Assembly (NCBI GenBank): GCA_016866375.1 | Contig: VGMK01000002.1 | Span: forward strand, 1 to 33,533 | DNA: 33,533 bases | Direction of reading: 5' to 3' | From: Bacteroidota bacterium | GTDB taxonomy: Bacteria; Bacteroidota; Bacteroidia; Flavobacteriales_D; Crocinitomicaceae | Part shown: piece after piece, positions 25,141 through 33,533 of the stretch | How positions within the stretch are numbered: position 1 is the first letter of the stretch | How the letters are laid out: every line of letters starts with the position of its first letter | Position numbers and translations under genes: made by a program | Notes under the pieces: generated by a model | The model's input: the letters and a program-made list of their open reading frames with translations, nothing else | Told to the model about the DNA's origin: nothing | Database searches by the model: none

Positions 25141-27095
25141 CACTGAAAATAGGACTTTTTGGAAATCCAAATACAGGAAAAAGTTCTTTGTTCAATATGC
25201 TGACAGGGTTAAATCAACACGTGGGAAATTTTCCTGGTGTAACCGTTGAAAAAAAATACGGGGTAATCAAGCGTTCAGAGAAAACCTTCACTATCATCGA
25301 TTTCCCCGGGATTTATTCACTATATCCAACAAGTCAGGACGAACAGGTGGTGTACGATGTCTTAAAAGTACCGAATCACCTTGATTTTCCAGACATGGCA
25401 TGCGTTGTTCTGGATAGTTCTAATCTTTCTCGAAATTTATTGCTGTTAACTCAACTTTATGACTTAAAAATTCCAATTGTAGCTATTTTAAACATGTGGG
25501 ATTTAGTAGAGAAAAGAGGATTGACAATTGACCTCTCCAATTTAGAAAAAACTTTTCCGGGCGTGACATTCGTCCAGACTAATGCGCGAGTGGGTTTAGG
25601 TAAGGAAAGAATTTTAGAGGCTTTGGAAAAGACTGTAGAAACATCAAATTATTCTCCTGTAATTGATTCGTTTGAGTTAGCCAAAATTGAAGATAAAAAA
25701 AGTCAAGAAAATGATATTAAATCGCGATATGGCTGGATAAACGAGAAACTTCCTCATATTTTAAAAACCAAGCCTGGTGTTGAAGAGAGAACTAAGAAAA
25801 TAGACAAAATCTTAACACATCCTGTAATCGGCTATTTGATTTTTCTTTCGATTCTTTTCACTGTTTTTCAGTTTATTTTCAGTTTTGCTGTCATACCCAT
25901 GGATTTTATTGATTTAAAATTTAGTCAATTGGCAGAATGGGTTGGAACGACCATGCAATCAGGATTGTTAAATGACTTAGTTTCGCAAGGAATTATTCCT
26001 GGAATAGGAGGGGTTGTGGTTTTTATACCTCAAATCGCTCTTTTATTTTTCTTTTTGTCCATTTTAGAGGAAACGGGTTATTTAGCGCGAGTGGTATTTT
26101 TAATGGACAGATTGATGAGGCCATTTGGATTAAATGGTAAAAGTGTGGTTCCCCTGATGTCTAGTGTGGCGTGTGCCATTCCTGGGGTTATGGCTACTCG
26201 AACAATTGCAGATTGGAAGGAGCGTTTGATTACAATTTTGGTTGCTCCTCTGATGAGTTGCAGTGCGCGACTTCCTGTATTTACACTCTTAATTTCGTTG
26301 ACCATACCGAACGAAGATATTGCGGGAATATTTAATTTACAAGGAATTGTGCTCATGGGCCTCTATTTACTTGGAATTGTATCGGCCTTACTCGTCGCTA
26401 TCGTACTGAATAAACTTATAAAAATTAAATCTTCAGGATATTTACTTTTAGAACTTCCAAGTTATAAATCTCCCCGTTGGAAAAATGTGATTATTAACGT
26501 TTGGGAAAAGGTAAAAATATTTTCACTAGATGCCGGAAAAGTTATTCTGTCAATTTCAATTATTCTCTGGGCGCTGGCGACATTTGGTCCCGGCGACACA
26601 ATGGAAAATGAAGCAAAAAAACGAGAAGAATTGTTAGCATCTTCTGCACTTTCCGAAGATGAAAAAGAGCAACAAATTGCAAGCGTAAAATTGGAACACT
26701 CCTATATTGGAATGATGGGAAAAGCTCTTGAACCCGTGATAGCCCCTTTGGGTTATGATTGGAAAATCGGAATTTCTTTAATCACCTCTTTTGCTGCACG
26801 CGAGGTTTTTGTCGGATCCTTGGCGACTATTTATGCTGTACATGACGAAAGCGAGGAAAACGACCGATTAATCGACCGATTAAAAAAAGAACAAAAACCT
26901 GATGGCACCCCAGTTTACACATTAGCCACAGGGATGAGTTTAATGGTATTTTATGTTTTTGCTATGCAATGTATGGCGACACTTGCGGTAGTTAAAAGAG
27001 AGACGAACTCATGGAAATGGCCGATTATTCAAATTGTATTTATGGGGATTTTAGCTTACACGGCCTCTTTTTTGACGTTTAATTGTCTGTCATAA
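25137..27095 (+). CDS. feoB: Ferrous iron transporter FeoB
   Basis: GNPNTGKSSLFNMLTGLNQHVGNFPGVTVEKKYG G-domain; Nucleoside_recognition/Gate TMs (LMSCSARLPVFTLLISL, AAREVFVGSLATIY). Confidence 0.97.
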   Translation: MTLKIGLFGNPNTGKSSLFNMLTGLNQHVGNFPGVTVEKKYGVIKRSEKTFTIIDFPGIYSLYPTSQDEQVVYDVLKVPNHLDFPDMACVVLDSSNLSRNLLLLTQLYDLKIPIVAILNMWDLVEKRGLTIDLSNLEKTFPGVTFVQTNARVGLGKERILEALEKTVETSNYSPVIDSFELAKIEDKKSQENDIKSRYGWINEKLPHILKTKPGVEERTKKIDKILTHPVIGYLIFLSILFTVFQFIFSFAVIPMDFIDLKFSQLAEWVGTTMQSGLLNDLVSQGIIPGIGGVVVFIPQIALLFFFLSILEETGYLARVVFLMDRLMRPFGLNGKSVVPLMSSVACAIPGVMATRTIADWKERLITILVAPLMSCSARLPVFTLLISLTIPNEDIAGIFNLQGIVLMGLYLLGIVSALLVAIVLNKLIKIKSSGYLLLELPSYKSPRWKNVIINVWEKVKIFSLDAGKVILSISIILWALATFGPGDTMENEAKKREELLASSALSEDEKEQQIASVKLEHSYIGMMGKALEPVIAPLGYDWKIGISLITSFAAREVFVGSLATIYAVHDESEENDRLIDRLKKEQKPDGTPVYTLATGMSLMVFYVFAMQCMATLAVVKRETNSWKWPIIQIVFMGILAYTASFLTFNCLS

Positions 27096-27131
27096 ATCTA
27101 AATTAAGTGTGTTTTATCCTGTTTAGATTTA
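27093..27131. repeat. Inverted repeat TAAATCTAAA-N19-TTTAGATTTA upstream of dnaE
   Basis: Perfect 10-bp arms (27093-27102, 27122-27131); left arm begins at the feoB stop codon. Confidence 0.8.
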
Positions 27132-27139
27132 AAAATTAT

Positions 27140-27147
27140 TACCTTTA
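27140..27147 (+). promoter_or_regulatory. -7-like box TACCTTTA upstream of dnaE
   Basis: One mismatch to TAnnTTTG; 21 nt before ATG at 27169. Confidence 0.4.
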
Positions 27148-27168
27148 TAATTCCGACAATATCCTCTC

Positions 27169-30100
27169 ATGTATTTAGTTTTTGACACTGAAACAACGGG
27201 TTTGCCCAAGAATTTCAACGCTCCAATAAGCGATACTGAAAATTGGCCAAGAGTCGTTCAAATAGCCTGGCAACTCCATGACGAATGGGGAAATTTGTTA
27301 GAACAAAAGGATTTCATTATACGTCCTGTCGGTTTTAATATTCCATTCAAATCAGAGAGTATACATGGTATTTCAACGGAATTAGCAAGTATGGTGGGTG
27401 AGGAATTAGAGGATGTACTGTATTTCTTTCAGAAGAGTTTACAAAAAGCCAAGTTTATTGTGGGACATAATGTGAACTTTGATATTAATGTTGTGAGTGC
27501 CGAGTTTCACCGGACTGGACAGGAAGTTTCTATCGATAAACCGATATTGGACACGTGTACGGAACACACAGCCCTCTTACTCCAGCTGCCTGGCGGTAAA
27601 GGCGGTAAATATAAACTGCCAACCTTAACGGAGTTGAGTGAATATTTATTCGACGAAACTTTTGAGGAGGCGCATAATGCCTCTGCGGATGTTGAATCTA
27701 CAGCTCGCTGTTTTCTCGAATTAATTCGAAGGGAGTATTTCTCTTTGGAATCCATTATGCAGCACGCGGGTTTTTTTGAGGAATATAAATTAAAAAATCC
27801 TGACAAAATTTCTCTCGTTGGATTAACTCATGTTAACCTTAAAAAAGAAAGTGCCAAATTAAGACCCGGTATAAAAAAACAAGCGAATAATGGAGATTCA
27901 AGCAACCTAGACATTTCCTCTCTTACAAAACTACCGTTTGGGCATTTACATAATCATACGCAGTATTCAATCTTACAATCTACCACCGAGGTCAATGCAC
28001 TCGTGCATAGAGCTATTGAATACGAAATGGATGCGGTTGCTATCACGGATACAGGTAATATGATGGCAGCCTTTCATTTTGAGAAAGCTGTTTCCTCGTA
28101 CAACCAAAAAGTTATTGCTGAGCGAAATGAGTCGGAAGCCAAGGGAATTCCGTTCACAAAAAAAGAACTTTTACCAATCATTGGATGTGAATTTAACTTA
28201 TGCAAAAATCGATCAGATAAGACTCAAAAAGACAATGGATATCAAATCGTACTTCTTGCCAAGAATAAGGCAGGATACGAAAATCTGATGAAGTTAGCTT
28301 CTATTGCTTACACCGAGGGTATGTATTACGTACCGAGAATAGATAGGGAAATTTTATCTGCGCATGCGAATGATTTAATTGCACTTTCGGGGCATTTACT
28401 CGGCGAATTACCACATTTGATTTTAAATGTGGGTGAGCGCCAAGCCGAAGAAGCCCTTTTATGGTGGAAATCACTATTTGGAGATGATTTTTACCTTGAA
28501 TTAAATCGCCATCATTTAGAAGATGAAGAAAGGGTGAATGCTACATTGGTTGATTTTTCAAGAAAGCATAAGGTAAAAACTGTTGCGACAAATAATACTT
28601 ATTACCTGTCAAAAGAAGATGCTGTAGCTCACGATGTGCTCTTGTGTGTAAAAGATAATGAACTGGTTCAAACTCCAAAAGGAAAAGGCAGAGGCTATCG
28701 TTTCGGCTTAGAAAACGATCATTATTATTTCAAGACAAAATCGGAAATGATTGAATTATTTGCAGATATTCCCGAAGCCATTGAGAGTATTGGGGAAATT
28801 GTTCATAAGTGTCAACCCTATGGTCTTTCAAGAGATGTATTACTGCCTGCTTTTGAAATCCCAAAAGAATTTCAAGATAGCTTGGATCTCACAGATGGGG
28901 GAAAGCGAGGCGAAAATAATTATTTGCGTTATTTGACAATGGAAGGATCTAAAAAGAGATATACAGAAATAACGAAAGAAATTGAGGTTCGTATTGAATT
29001 TGAACTGGAAACAATTCAGCGAACAGGTTATCCTGGATATTTCCTTATCGTGCAAGATTTTTGTCAAGCAGCTCGCGATATGGGTGTTTCTGTCGGCCCA
29101 GGAAGAGGTTCAGCGGCAGGATCGGTGGTTGCATATTGCACAGGAATAACGAATGTAGATCCGATAAAGTATGATTTACTTTTTGAGCGTTTTCTTAACC
29201 CTGATCGTGTTTCCATGCCAGATATTGATATTGATTTTGATGACGAAGGAAGAGGCAAAGTAATTAATTATGTAATCAACAAGTACGGTGCAAATCAAGT
29301 GGCTCAAATCATAACCTATGGAACTATGGCTGCGAAATCGGCTATTCGTGATACTGCAAGGGTTATGAATTTACCACTTCCTGAGGCAGATCGCCTTGCA
29401 AAAATGATTTTTGATTTATCCTTGAAAGACACAATTAATCTTGACGAAGCAATCCTAGTGGATAAGTTGAGAAATCAAGAGGCAATCGCCGCGGCGAAAG
29501 AATTAAGAAAAATAGCCCAATCTAGAGGCTTAGAAGGTGAGGTATTGCGCAAGGCAATGGAAATTGAGGGGTCAGTTAGGAATACGGGAATTCATGCATG
29601 TGGTGTGATCATAACCCCCGACGACTTGACTAAATTTGTGCCTGTGGCTCTTGCAAAAGACTCTGATTTAGTCTGTACTCAATATGACAACTCCGTTGCG
29701 GAATCTGCTGGGCTACTCAAAATGGACTTTCTTGGTCTGAAGACGCTGACATTGATAAAAGATGCAGTACAATTTATCAAAGAGGTTCATCAGATTGAGC
29801 TCGATCCGGATTCATTTCCTATTGATGATGAAAAGACTTACACGTTATTTCAGCGTGGTGAAACGGTTGGAATATTCCAATACGAGTCGACAGGAATGCA
29901 AAAATATTTGAAGGAATTAAGACCCACAGAATTTGCAGATCTCATTGCCATGAACGCGCTTTATCGTCCCGGGCCAATGGAGTATATTCCATCCTTTTGT
30001 CGGAGAAAACACGGTGAGGAAGAAATTATTTACGACTTGCCTGAATGTGAGGAAAATCTAAAGGAGACGTATGGGATAACTGTATACCAAGAACAGGTCA

Positions 30101-31524
30101 TGTTACTGTCCCAAAAATTGGCGGATTTCACCAAGGGTGAAGCAGATACCTTGCGTAAAGCGATGGGTAAGAAAGACAGAAAAGTACTGGATAAAATGAA
30201 ACCAACATTTATCGAGCGTGCATCTGAAAAAGGCTTTCAACCCGAAATATTGAAGAAAATATGGAAAGATTGGGAAGCTTTTGCGTCCTATGCGTTTAAT
30301 AAATCTCACTCCACCTGCTACGCCTGGGTTGCTTACCAAACAGCCTATTTGAAGGCGAATTATCCGGCGGAATACATGGCGTCGGTTTTGAGTAATAATA
30401 TGAACGATATTAAGCAGGTCTCATTTTTCATGGAGGAATGTAGAAGAATGGGAATTGATGTCTTTGGGCCAGACATTAATGAGTCTAATTATGCATTTAC
30501 GGTAACACAAGCGGGAGCGATTCGATTCGGCCTTGGTGCCATAAAAGGAATAGGAGAGGGTCCGGTGGATATGATCATCAAGGAACGAAACTTAAACGGT
30601 CATTACTCCTCTATTTTTGATTTAACCAAACGATTACCCTCAAGCGCATGCAATAGGCGTGTATTGGAAAATTTAGTATATTCAGGAGGATTGGATTCAT
30701 TTAATAATATGCACAGGGCTCAATATTTTGTCCAAGATTCGAACGGTAAATTATTTTTGGAAACAGCGATTCGTTTTGGCAGTAGCCATCAAGGAAACAG
30801 CAATGCTGCTCAACAAACAATTTTTGAATTGTCCGATGAGGTAAGTGCTATTGAACCAACAATTCCGAAGTGTGACGAATGGCCAAGTATTTATAAACTC
30901 AATAAGGAAAAGGAGGTTGTTGGGATATTTATTTCTGGACATCCGTTAGACGATTTTAAAATAGAAATTTCTTCTTTTTGCAACGGAACGATTGGTATGT
31001 TGCAAAACATGAAACAGCATGTGAACAAAGAAATTATGTTAGCAGCCATCGTAACGGATGGTGAGCATCGTATGACAAAAAATGGAGATGCCTTTGGTAC
31101 CATTTTAATTGAAGATTATAATGATTCCTTCAAAATATTTTTATTCAAGGAAAATTACCTGAAATTTAAACACTTCATGGAGCCCGGAACCTTTGTAATT
31201 ATTAGAGGAAGAATTGAAGTACCGAAATATAGAACGGAACTAGAGTTTGTGATAAGCTCCATCGAGTTGCTGAACGAATTCCGAGAAAAGAAGACCAAGC
31301 AAATCTCCATAAAACTTTCAAATCGAGAGGTTGATCAGTTGATGCTCGATAAACTCAACAATTTATTTACACAGAATACTGGAAATTGCCAAGTGCATTT
31401 TACCATTTATGATGTTAACGAAGGAATAGAAATAAATATGCCGTCGCGGTCTGTACGTGTGAAGCCGTCTAAAGAATTGTTCCAGGAACTTGCCGCCCTT
31501 GATTTAAAATTCCGACTAAACTAA
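27169..31524 (+). CDS. dnaE: DNA polymerase III subunit alpha with N-terminal DnaQ-like 3'-5' exonuclease domain and PHP domain
   Basis: N-term YLVFDTETTGLPKNFN, FIVGHNVNFDINVV, AHNASADVESTARCFLEL (exonuclease); LPFGHLHNHTQYSILQS (PHP); GPGRGSAAGSVVAYCTGITNVDPI, MPDIDIDFDDEGR (Pol III alpha). Confidence 0.97.
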   Translation: MYLVFDTETTGLPKNFNAPISDTENWPRVVQIAWQLHDEWGNLLEQKDFIIRPVGFNIPFKSESIHGISTELASMVGEELEDVLYFFQKSLQKAKFIVGHNVNFDINVVSAEFHRTGQEVSIDKPILDTCTEHTALLLQLPGGKGGKYKLPTLTELSEYLFDETFEEAHNASADVESTARCFLELIRREYFSLESIMQHAGFFEEYKLKNPDKISLVGLTHVNLKKESAKLRPGIKKQANNGDSSNLDISSLTKLPFGHLHNHTQYSILQSTTEVNALVHRAIEYEMDAVAITDTGNMMAAFHFEKAVSSYNQKVIAERNESEAKGIPFTKKELLPIIGCEFNLCKNRSDKTQKDNGYQIVLLAKNKAGYENLMKLASIAYTEGMYYVPRIDREILSAHANDLIALSGHLLGELPHLILNVGERQAEEALLWWKSLFGDDFYLELNRHHLEDEERVNATLVDFSRKHKVKTVATNNTYYLSKEDAVAHDVLLCVKDNELVQTPKGKGRGYRFGLENDHYYFKTKSEMIELFADIPEAIESIGEIVHKCQPYGLSRDVLLPAFEIPKEFQDSLDLTDGGKRGENNYLRYLTMEGSKKRYTEITKEIEVRIEFELETIQRTGYPGYFLIVQDFCQAARDMGVSVGPGRGSAAGSVVAYCTGITNVDPIKYDLLFERFLNPDRVSMPDIDIDFDDEGRGKVINYVINKYGANQVAQIITYGTMAAKSAIRDTARVMNLPLPEADRLAKMIFDLSLKDTINLDEAILVDKLRNQEAIAAAKELRKIAQSRGLEGEVLRKAMEIEGSVRNTGIHACGVIITPDDLTKFVPVALAKDSDLVCTQYDNSVAESAGLLKMDFLGLKTLTLIKDAVQFIKEVHQIELDPDSFPIDDEKTYTLFQRGETVGIFQYESTGMQKYLKELRPTEFADLIAMNALYRPGPMEYIPSFCRRKHGEEEIIYDLPECEENLKETYGITVYQEQVMLLSQKLADFTKGEADTLRKAMGKKDRKVLDKMKPTFIERASEKGFQPEILKKIWKDWEAFASYAFNKSHSTCYAWVAYQTAYLKANYPAEYMASVLSNNMNDIKQVSFFMEECRRMGIDVFGPDINESNYAFTVTQAGAIRFGLGAIKGIGEGPVDMIIKERNLNGHYSSIFDLTKRLPSSACNRRVLENLVYSGGLDSFNNMHRAQYFVQDSNGKLFLETAIRFGSSHQGNSNAAQQTIFELSDEVSAIEPTIPKCDEWPSIYKLNKEKEVVGIFISGHPLDDFKIEISSFCNGTIGMLQNMKQHVNKEIMLAAIVTDGEHRMTKNGDAFGTILIEDYNDSFKIFLFKENYLKFKHFMEPGTFVIIRGRIEVPKYRTELEFVISSIELLNEFREKKTKQISIKLSNREVDQLMLDKLNNLFTQNTGNCQVHFTIYDVNEGIEINMPSRSVRVKPSKELFQELAALDLKFRLN

Positions 31525-31529
31525 AAAAA

Positions 31530-31548
31530 AGACTGCCCGGAGCAGTCT
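31530..31548 (-). terminator. Rho-independent terminator for the zinc-ribbon gene (minus strand), possibly bidirectional
   Basis: AGACTGC/GCAGTCT stem with a 5-nt loop; 8-A run on + strand gives a U-tract for minus-strand transcripts; lies between convergent genes. Confidence 0.82.
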
Positions 31549-31569
31549 CTAATACCTTTTATGGCTTTT

Positions 31570-32364
31570 CTATTTAGATGCAGCTTTTTTTCTGCTCGAT
31601 TTGACCTCTTTGCCTTCCTCAATACCGTCAAATGGGACTAAAATTCTGCCACAGTGCTCACACACAATAATTTTCTTTTTAGTAACTATATCGAGTTGTC
31701 GTTGAGGGGGTATTTTATTGAAGCAGCCGCCGCACGAACCGCGCATAACCTGTACGACTGCAAGACCATTTTTAGCATTATTTCTCAAGCGTTCGTATGC
31801 ATTGATGAGCCTTCCTTCAATATTTTTTTTGGCAGCATCAGATTCTCTTTGGAATTGTTCCTCTTCTTTTTGAGTTTCTCTAATGATGGCATCAAGCTCT
31901 GCTTTTTTATGGTCTAAATCTGCCTGTTTTGAGGTTAATTTTTCCGTTGCCTCGTTTAAAACTTCTTGCTTATTTTCAATTTTAAATTTTGCCTCTTTAC
32001 TCTTCTTTTCATGCAATTTAATCTCCAATTCTTGAAATTCCACTTCCTTCGAAAGGGACTCAAATTCACGATTGTTTCGCACGTTATTTTGTTGCTCTTT
32101 GTATTTTGCAATGGCCGTTTCAGAATCCTTGGTGGCCATTTTTCTGTCGTTAATCTCTGTTTCTAATTCATTAATTTCATCATTGATTTTTCCTATGCGA
32201 GTGGTTAATCCGCTCACCTCGTCTTCTAAATCTTGAACCTCAAGAGGTAATTCTCCTCTAATAGTTCGAATTCTGTCAATTTCAGAATCAATTTTTTGAA
32301 GATTAAAAAGGGCGTCTAATTTTTCCGCTACAGTGGCTTCTTTCTTTGTTGCAGTTGCTGCCAT
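31570..32364 (-). CDS. C4-type zinc ribbon domain protein with N-terminal coiled coil
   Basis: Long coiled coil, then GSCGGCFNKIPPQRQLDIVTKKKIIVCEHCGRILV. Confidence 0.92.
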   Translation of the reverse strand: MAATATKKEATVAEKLDALFNLQKIDSEIDRIRTIRGELPLEVQDLEDEVSGLTTRIGKINDEINELETEINDRKMATKDSETAIAKYKEQQNNVRNNREFESLSKEVEFQELEIKLHEKKSKEAKFKIENKQEVLNEATEKLTSKQADLDHKKAELDAIIRETQKEEEQFQRESDAAKKNIEGRLINAYERLRNNAKNGLAVVQVMRGSCGGCFNKIPPQRQLDIVTKKKIIVCEHCGRILVPFDGIEEGKEVKSSRKKAASK

Positions 32365-32367
32365 TGG

Positions 32368-33462
32368 CTATAAATAATTTAATGGATTCGTATTAATTTG
32401 CGTTAGATGGATGGCAAAGGTACTAAATTTTTCTTTTAGTTTTTCAGCAATTAATTCTCCTGTAAATTGTTCGCTTTCATAATGACCTATATCAGCAATT
32501 ATTATCTGATTCTCGGCCTCAAAAAAATCATGGTATTTAAAGTCCGCACTGATAAAAATATCTGCACTTGCCTGTATTGCTTTAGAAAGAAGAAAACTTC
32601 CAGATCCGCCACAAATAGCTACTTTTTTAATCGTGGAAGTATGTGGTTTAGTATATTTTATAACCCCACAATTGAATGTCTTTTTTAAGTGTTGTAAAAA
32701 TGCACTCACCGTAATTTCTGAGTCAAGTTCACCTATCATGCCGGAGCCAATTTCTTGATTGAAATTTTGTATTTTAAGCCATTCGTGAGCAACTTCTTCG
32801 TAGGGGTGTGCAGTAAAAAGTGCTTTTGAAACCAATGATTTCACAGTTGTGGGTATGAGGTATTCTACTCTGTATTCGTTTACCTCTTCGCGTACAAATA
32901 CCTCTCCAATGGAAGGATTTGCATCTTGGTTAGGCATAAAAGTTCCAAGACCCTTACTTCTAAAATGACATGCTGAATAATTCCCAATTCTGCCACCGCC
33001 ATTTTCAAAAATGGCATTATCGACTTTTTCTAGTGCATTTTCGGGCATATATACCACTAGTTTTTCGAGTTGATCAGATTTTGGTGCTAGAATTTTCGTT
33101 TTCTTGAGGTTTAATTTTTGGGCAATTTTTGCATTTACACCTTGAAAATGATTGTCTAGATTGGTATGAATAGCATATAAAGCAATATGTTGACGAATGC
33201 ACTGAATAAGAACCCGATTTACTAAGTTTTGTTGTGCTAAATTTTTTATTCCTCTGAAAATTACAGGATGATGCGAAACTATCACATTGCAATTTTTCTG
33301 AAGCGCCTCCGTCACTATTTCTTCTGTAACGTCTAAAGAAATCAAAACATTACTAATATCCATGTCTTTCTCGCCGACAAGTAAACCTGAATTATCATAC
33401 TCCTCCTGAAGAGAAAGCGAAAAGGAGGATTCCAAAAAATCACATAAATCAGCGACTTTCAT
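32368..33462 (-). CDS. Nif3-like dinuclear metal center hexameric protein (NIF3/YbgI/YqfO family)
   Basis: LQEEYDNSGLLVGEKD, VIVSHHPVIFRGIKNL, YAIHTNLDNHFQGVN, ADIFISADFKYHDFFEAENQIIIADIGHYESEQF. Confidence 0.95.
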   Translation of the reverse strand: MKVADLCDFLESSFSLSLQEEYDNSGLLVGEKDMDISNVLISLDVTEEIVTEALQKNCNVIVSHHPVIFRGIKNLAQQNLVNRVLIQCIRQHIALYAIHTNLDNHFQGVNAKIAQKLNLKKTKILAPKSDQLEKLVVYMPENALEKVDNAIFENGGGRIGNYSACHFRSKGLGTFMPNQDANPSIGEVFVREEVNEYRVEYLIPTTVKSLVSKALFTAHPYEEVAHEWLKIQNFNQEIGSGMIGELDSEITVSAFLQHLKKTFNCGVIKYTKPHTSTIKKVAICGGSGSFLLSKAIQASADIFISADFKYHDFFEAENQIIIADIGHYESEQFTGELIAEKLKEKFSTFAIHLTQINTNPLNYL

Positions 33463-33463
33463 A

Positions 33464-33533
33464 TTAAAGTTTTTTAGTTAATGACATGCTGTAACCTAGT
33501 CCATATGGCTTATGAATGTAATCGCCAGATTTA
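33464..33533 (-). CDS. C-terminal end of an upstream minus-strand gene, truncated by window end (...KSGDYIHKPYGLGYSMSLTKKL*)
   Basis: Open minus-strand frame ending in TAA at 33466-33464, 1 nt before the NIF3 ATG; consistent with the tight operon packing seen elsewhere. Confidence 0.55.
   Translation of the reverse strand, partial: KSGDYIHKPYGLGYSMSLTKKL

Noticed and set aside
26860-26885. 12-nt tandem repeat CGACCGATTAAT/CGACCGATTAAA in feoB
   Set aside because: Two copies only, in frame (DRLIDRL); ordinary micro-duplication in a loop.
27595-27612. Tandem GGCGGTAAA repeat in dnaE
   Set aside because: Encodes PGGKGGKYKLP, which matches the loop I recall from related DnaE exonuclease domains; protein-level conservation explains it.
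28079-28288. Plus-strand alternative-frame ORFs inside dnaE (28079-28288, 28751-28936)
   Set aside because: Inside a well-supported dnaE reading frame, low-complexity Lys/Ile-rich products, no independent support.
31654-31917. Plus-strand Phe/Leu-rich ORFs antisense to the zinc-ribbon gene (31654-31917, 31966-32166)
   Set aside because: Phe/Leu-rich composition is the antisense shadow of a Glu/Lys-rich coiled coil.
1-33533. Possible mobile element, prophage, CRISPR, defence island or tRNA/rRNA
   Set aside because: No transposase/integrase-like proteins, terminal repeats, spacer-repeat arrays or recognisable tRNA cloverleaf seen; gene content is housekeeping and tightly packed.

Overview
The window is a gene-dense, AT-rich chromosomal segment that looks like Bacteroidota (Flavobacteriia-like), judging by gene content, TAnnTTTG promoter boxes and the FtsZ C-terminus. 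The left third is the 3' part of a dcw (division/cell wall) cluster: murE(partial)-mraY-murD-small ORF-ftsW-murG-murC-ftsQ-ftsA-ftsZ-yqeY. It is followed by a methionine-salvage trio (mtnB-mtnD-mtnC), two tandem DUF1573 genes, a rhomboid/aminotransferase/CorA operon on the minus strand, an L,D-transpeptidase lipoprotein, rpe, a secreted hypothetical, a CvfB/S1-like RNA-binding protein, a lysozyme-fold-like membrane protein, gpsA, an aspartokinase, feoA-feoB, an exonuclease-fused dnaE, a C4 zinc-ribbon protein and a NIF3-family protein. No RNA genes, CRISPR arrays, mobile elements or obvious defence systems were seen. The most interesting observations are: (1) four genes (mtnB, rpe, gpsA, feoA) with a Bacteroidota-type -7 box placed exactly 4 nt before the start codon, predicting leaderless mRNAs; (2) an intrinsic-terminator-like hairpin plus U-tract inside the signal-peptide codons of the second DUF1573 gene; (3) an uncalled 48-aa membrane CxxC micro-ORF coupled by overlapping start/stop codons between the aminotransferase and CorA genes; (4) a small ORF between murD and ftsW that looks like a degenerate copy of the MurD C-terminal domain. 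All calls are from reading the sequence; no searches were run.
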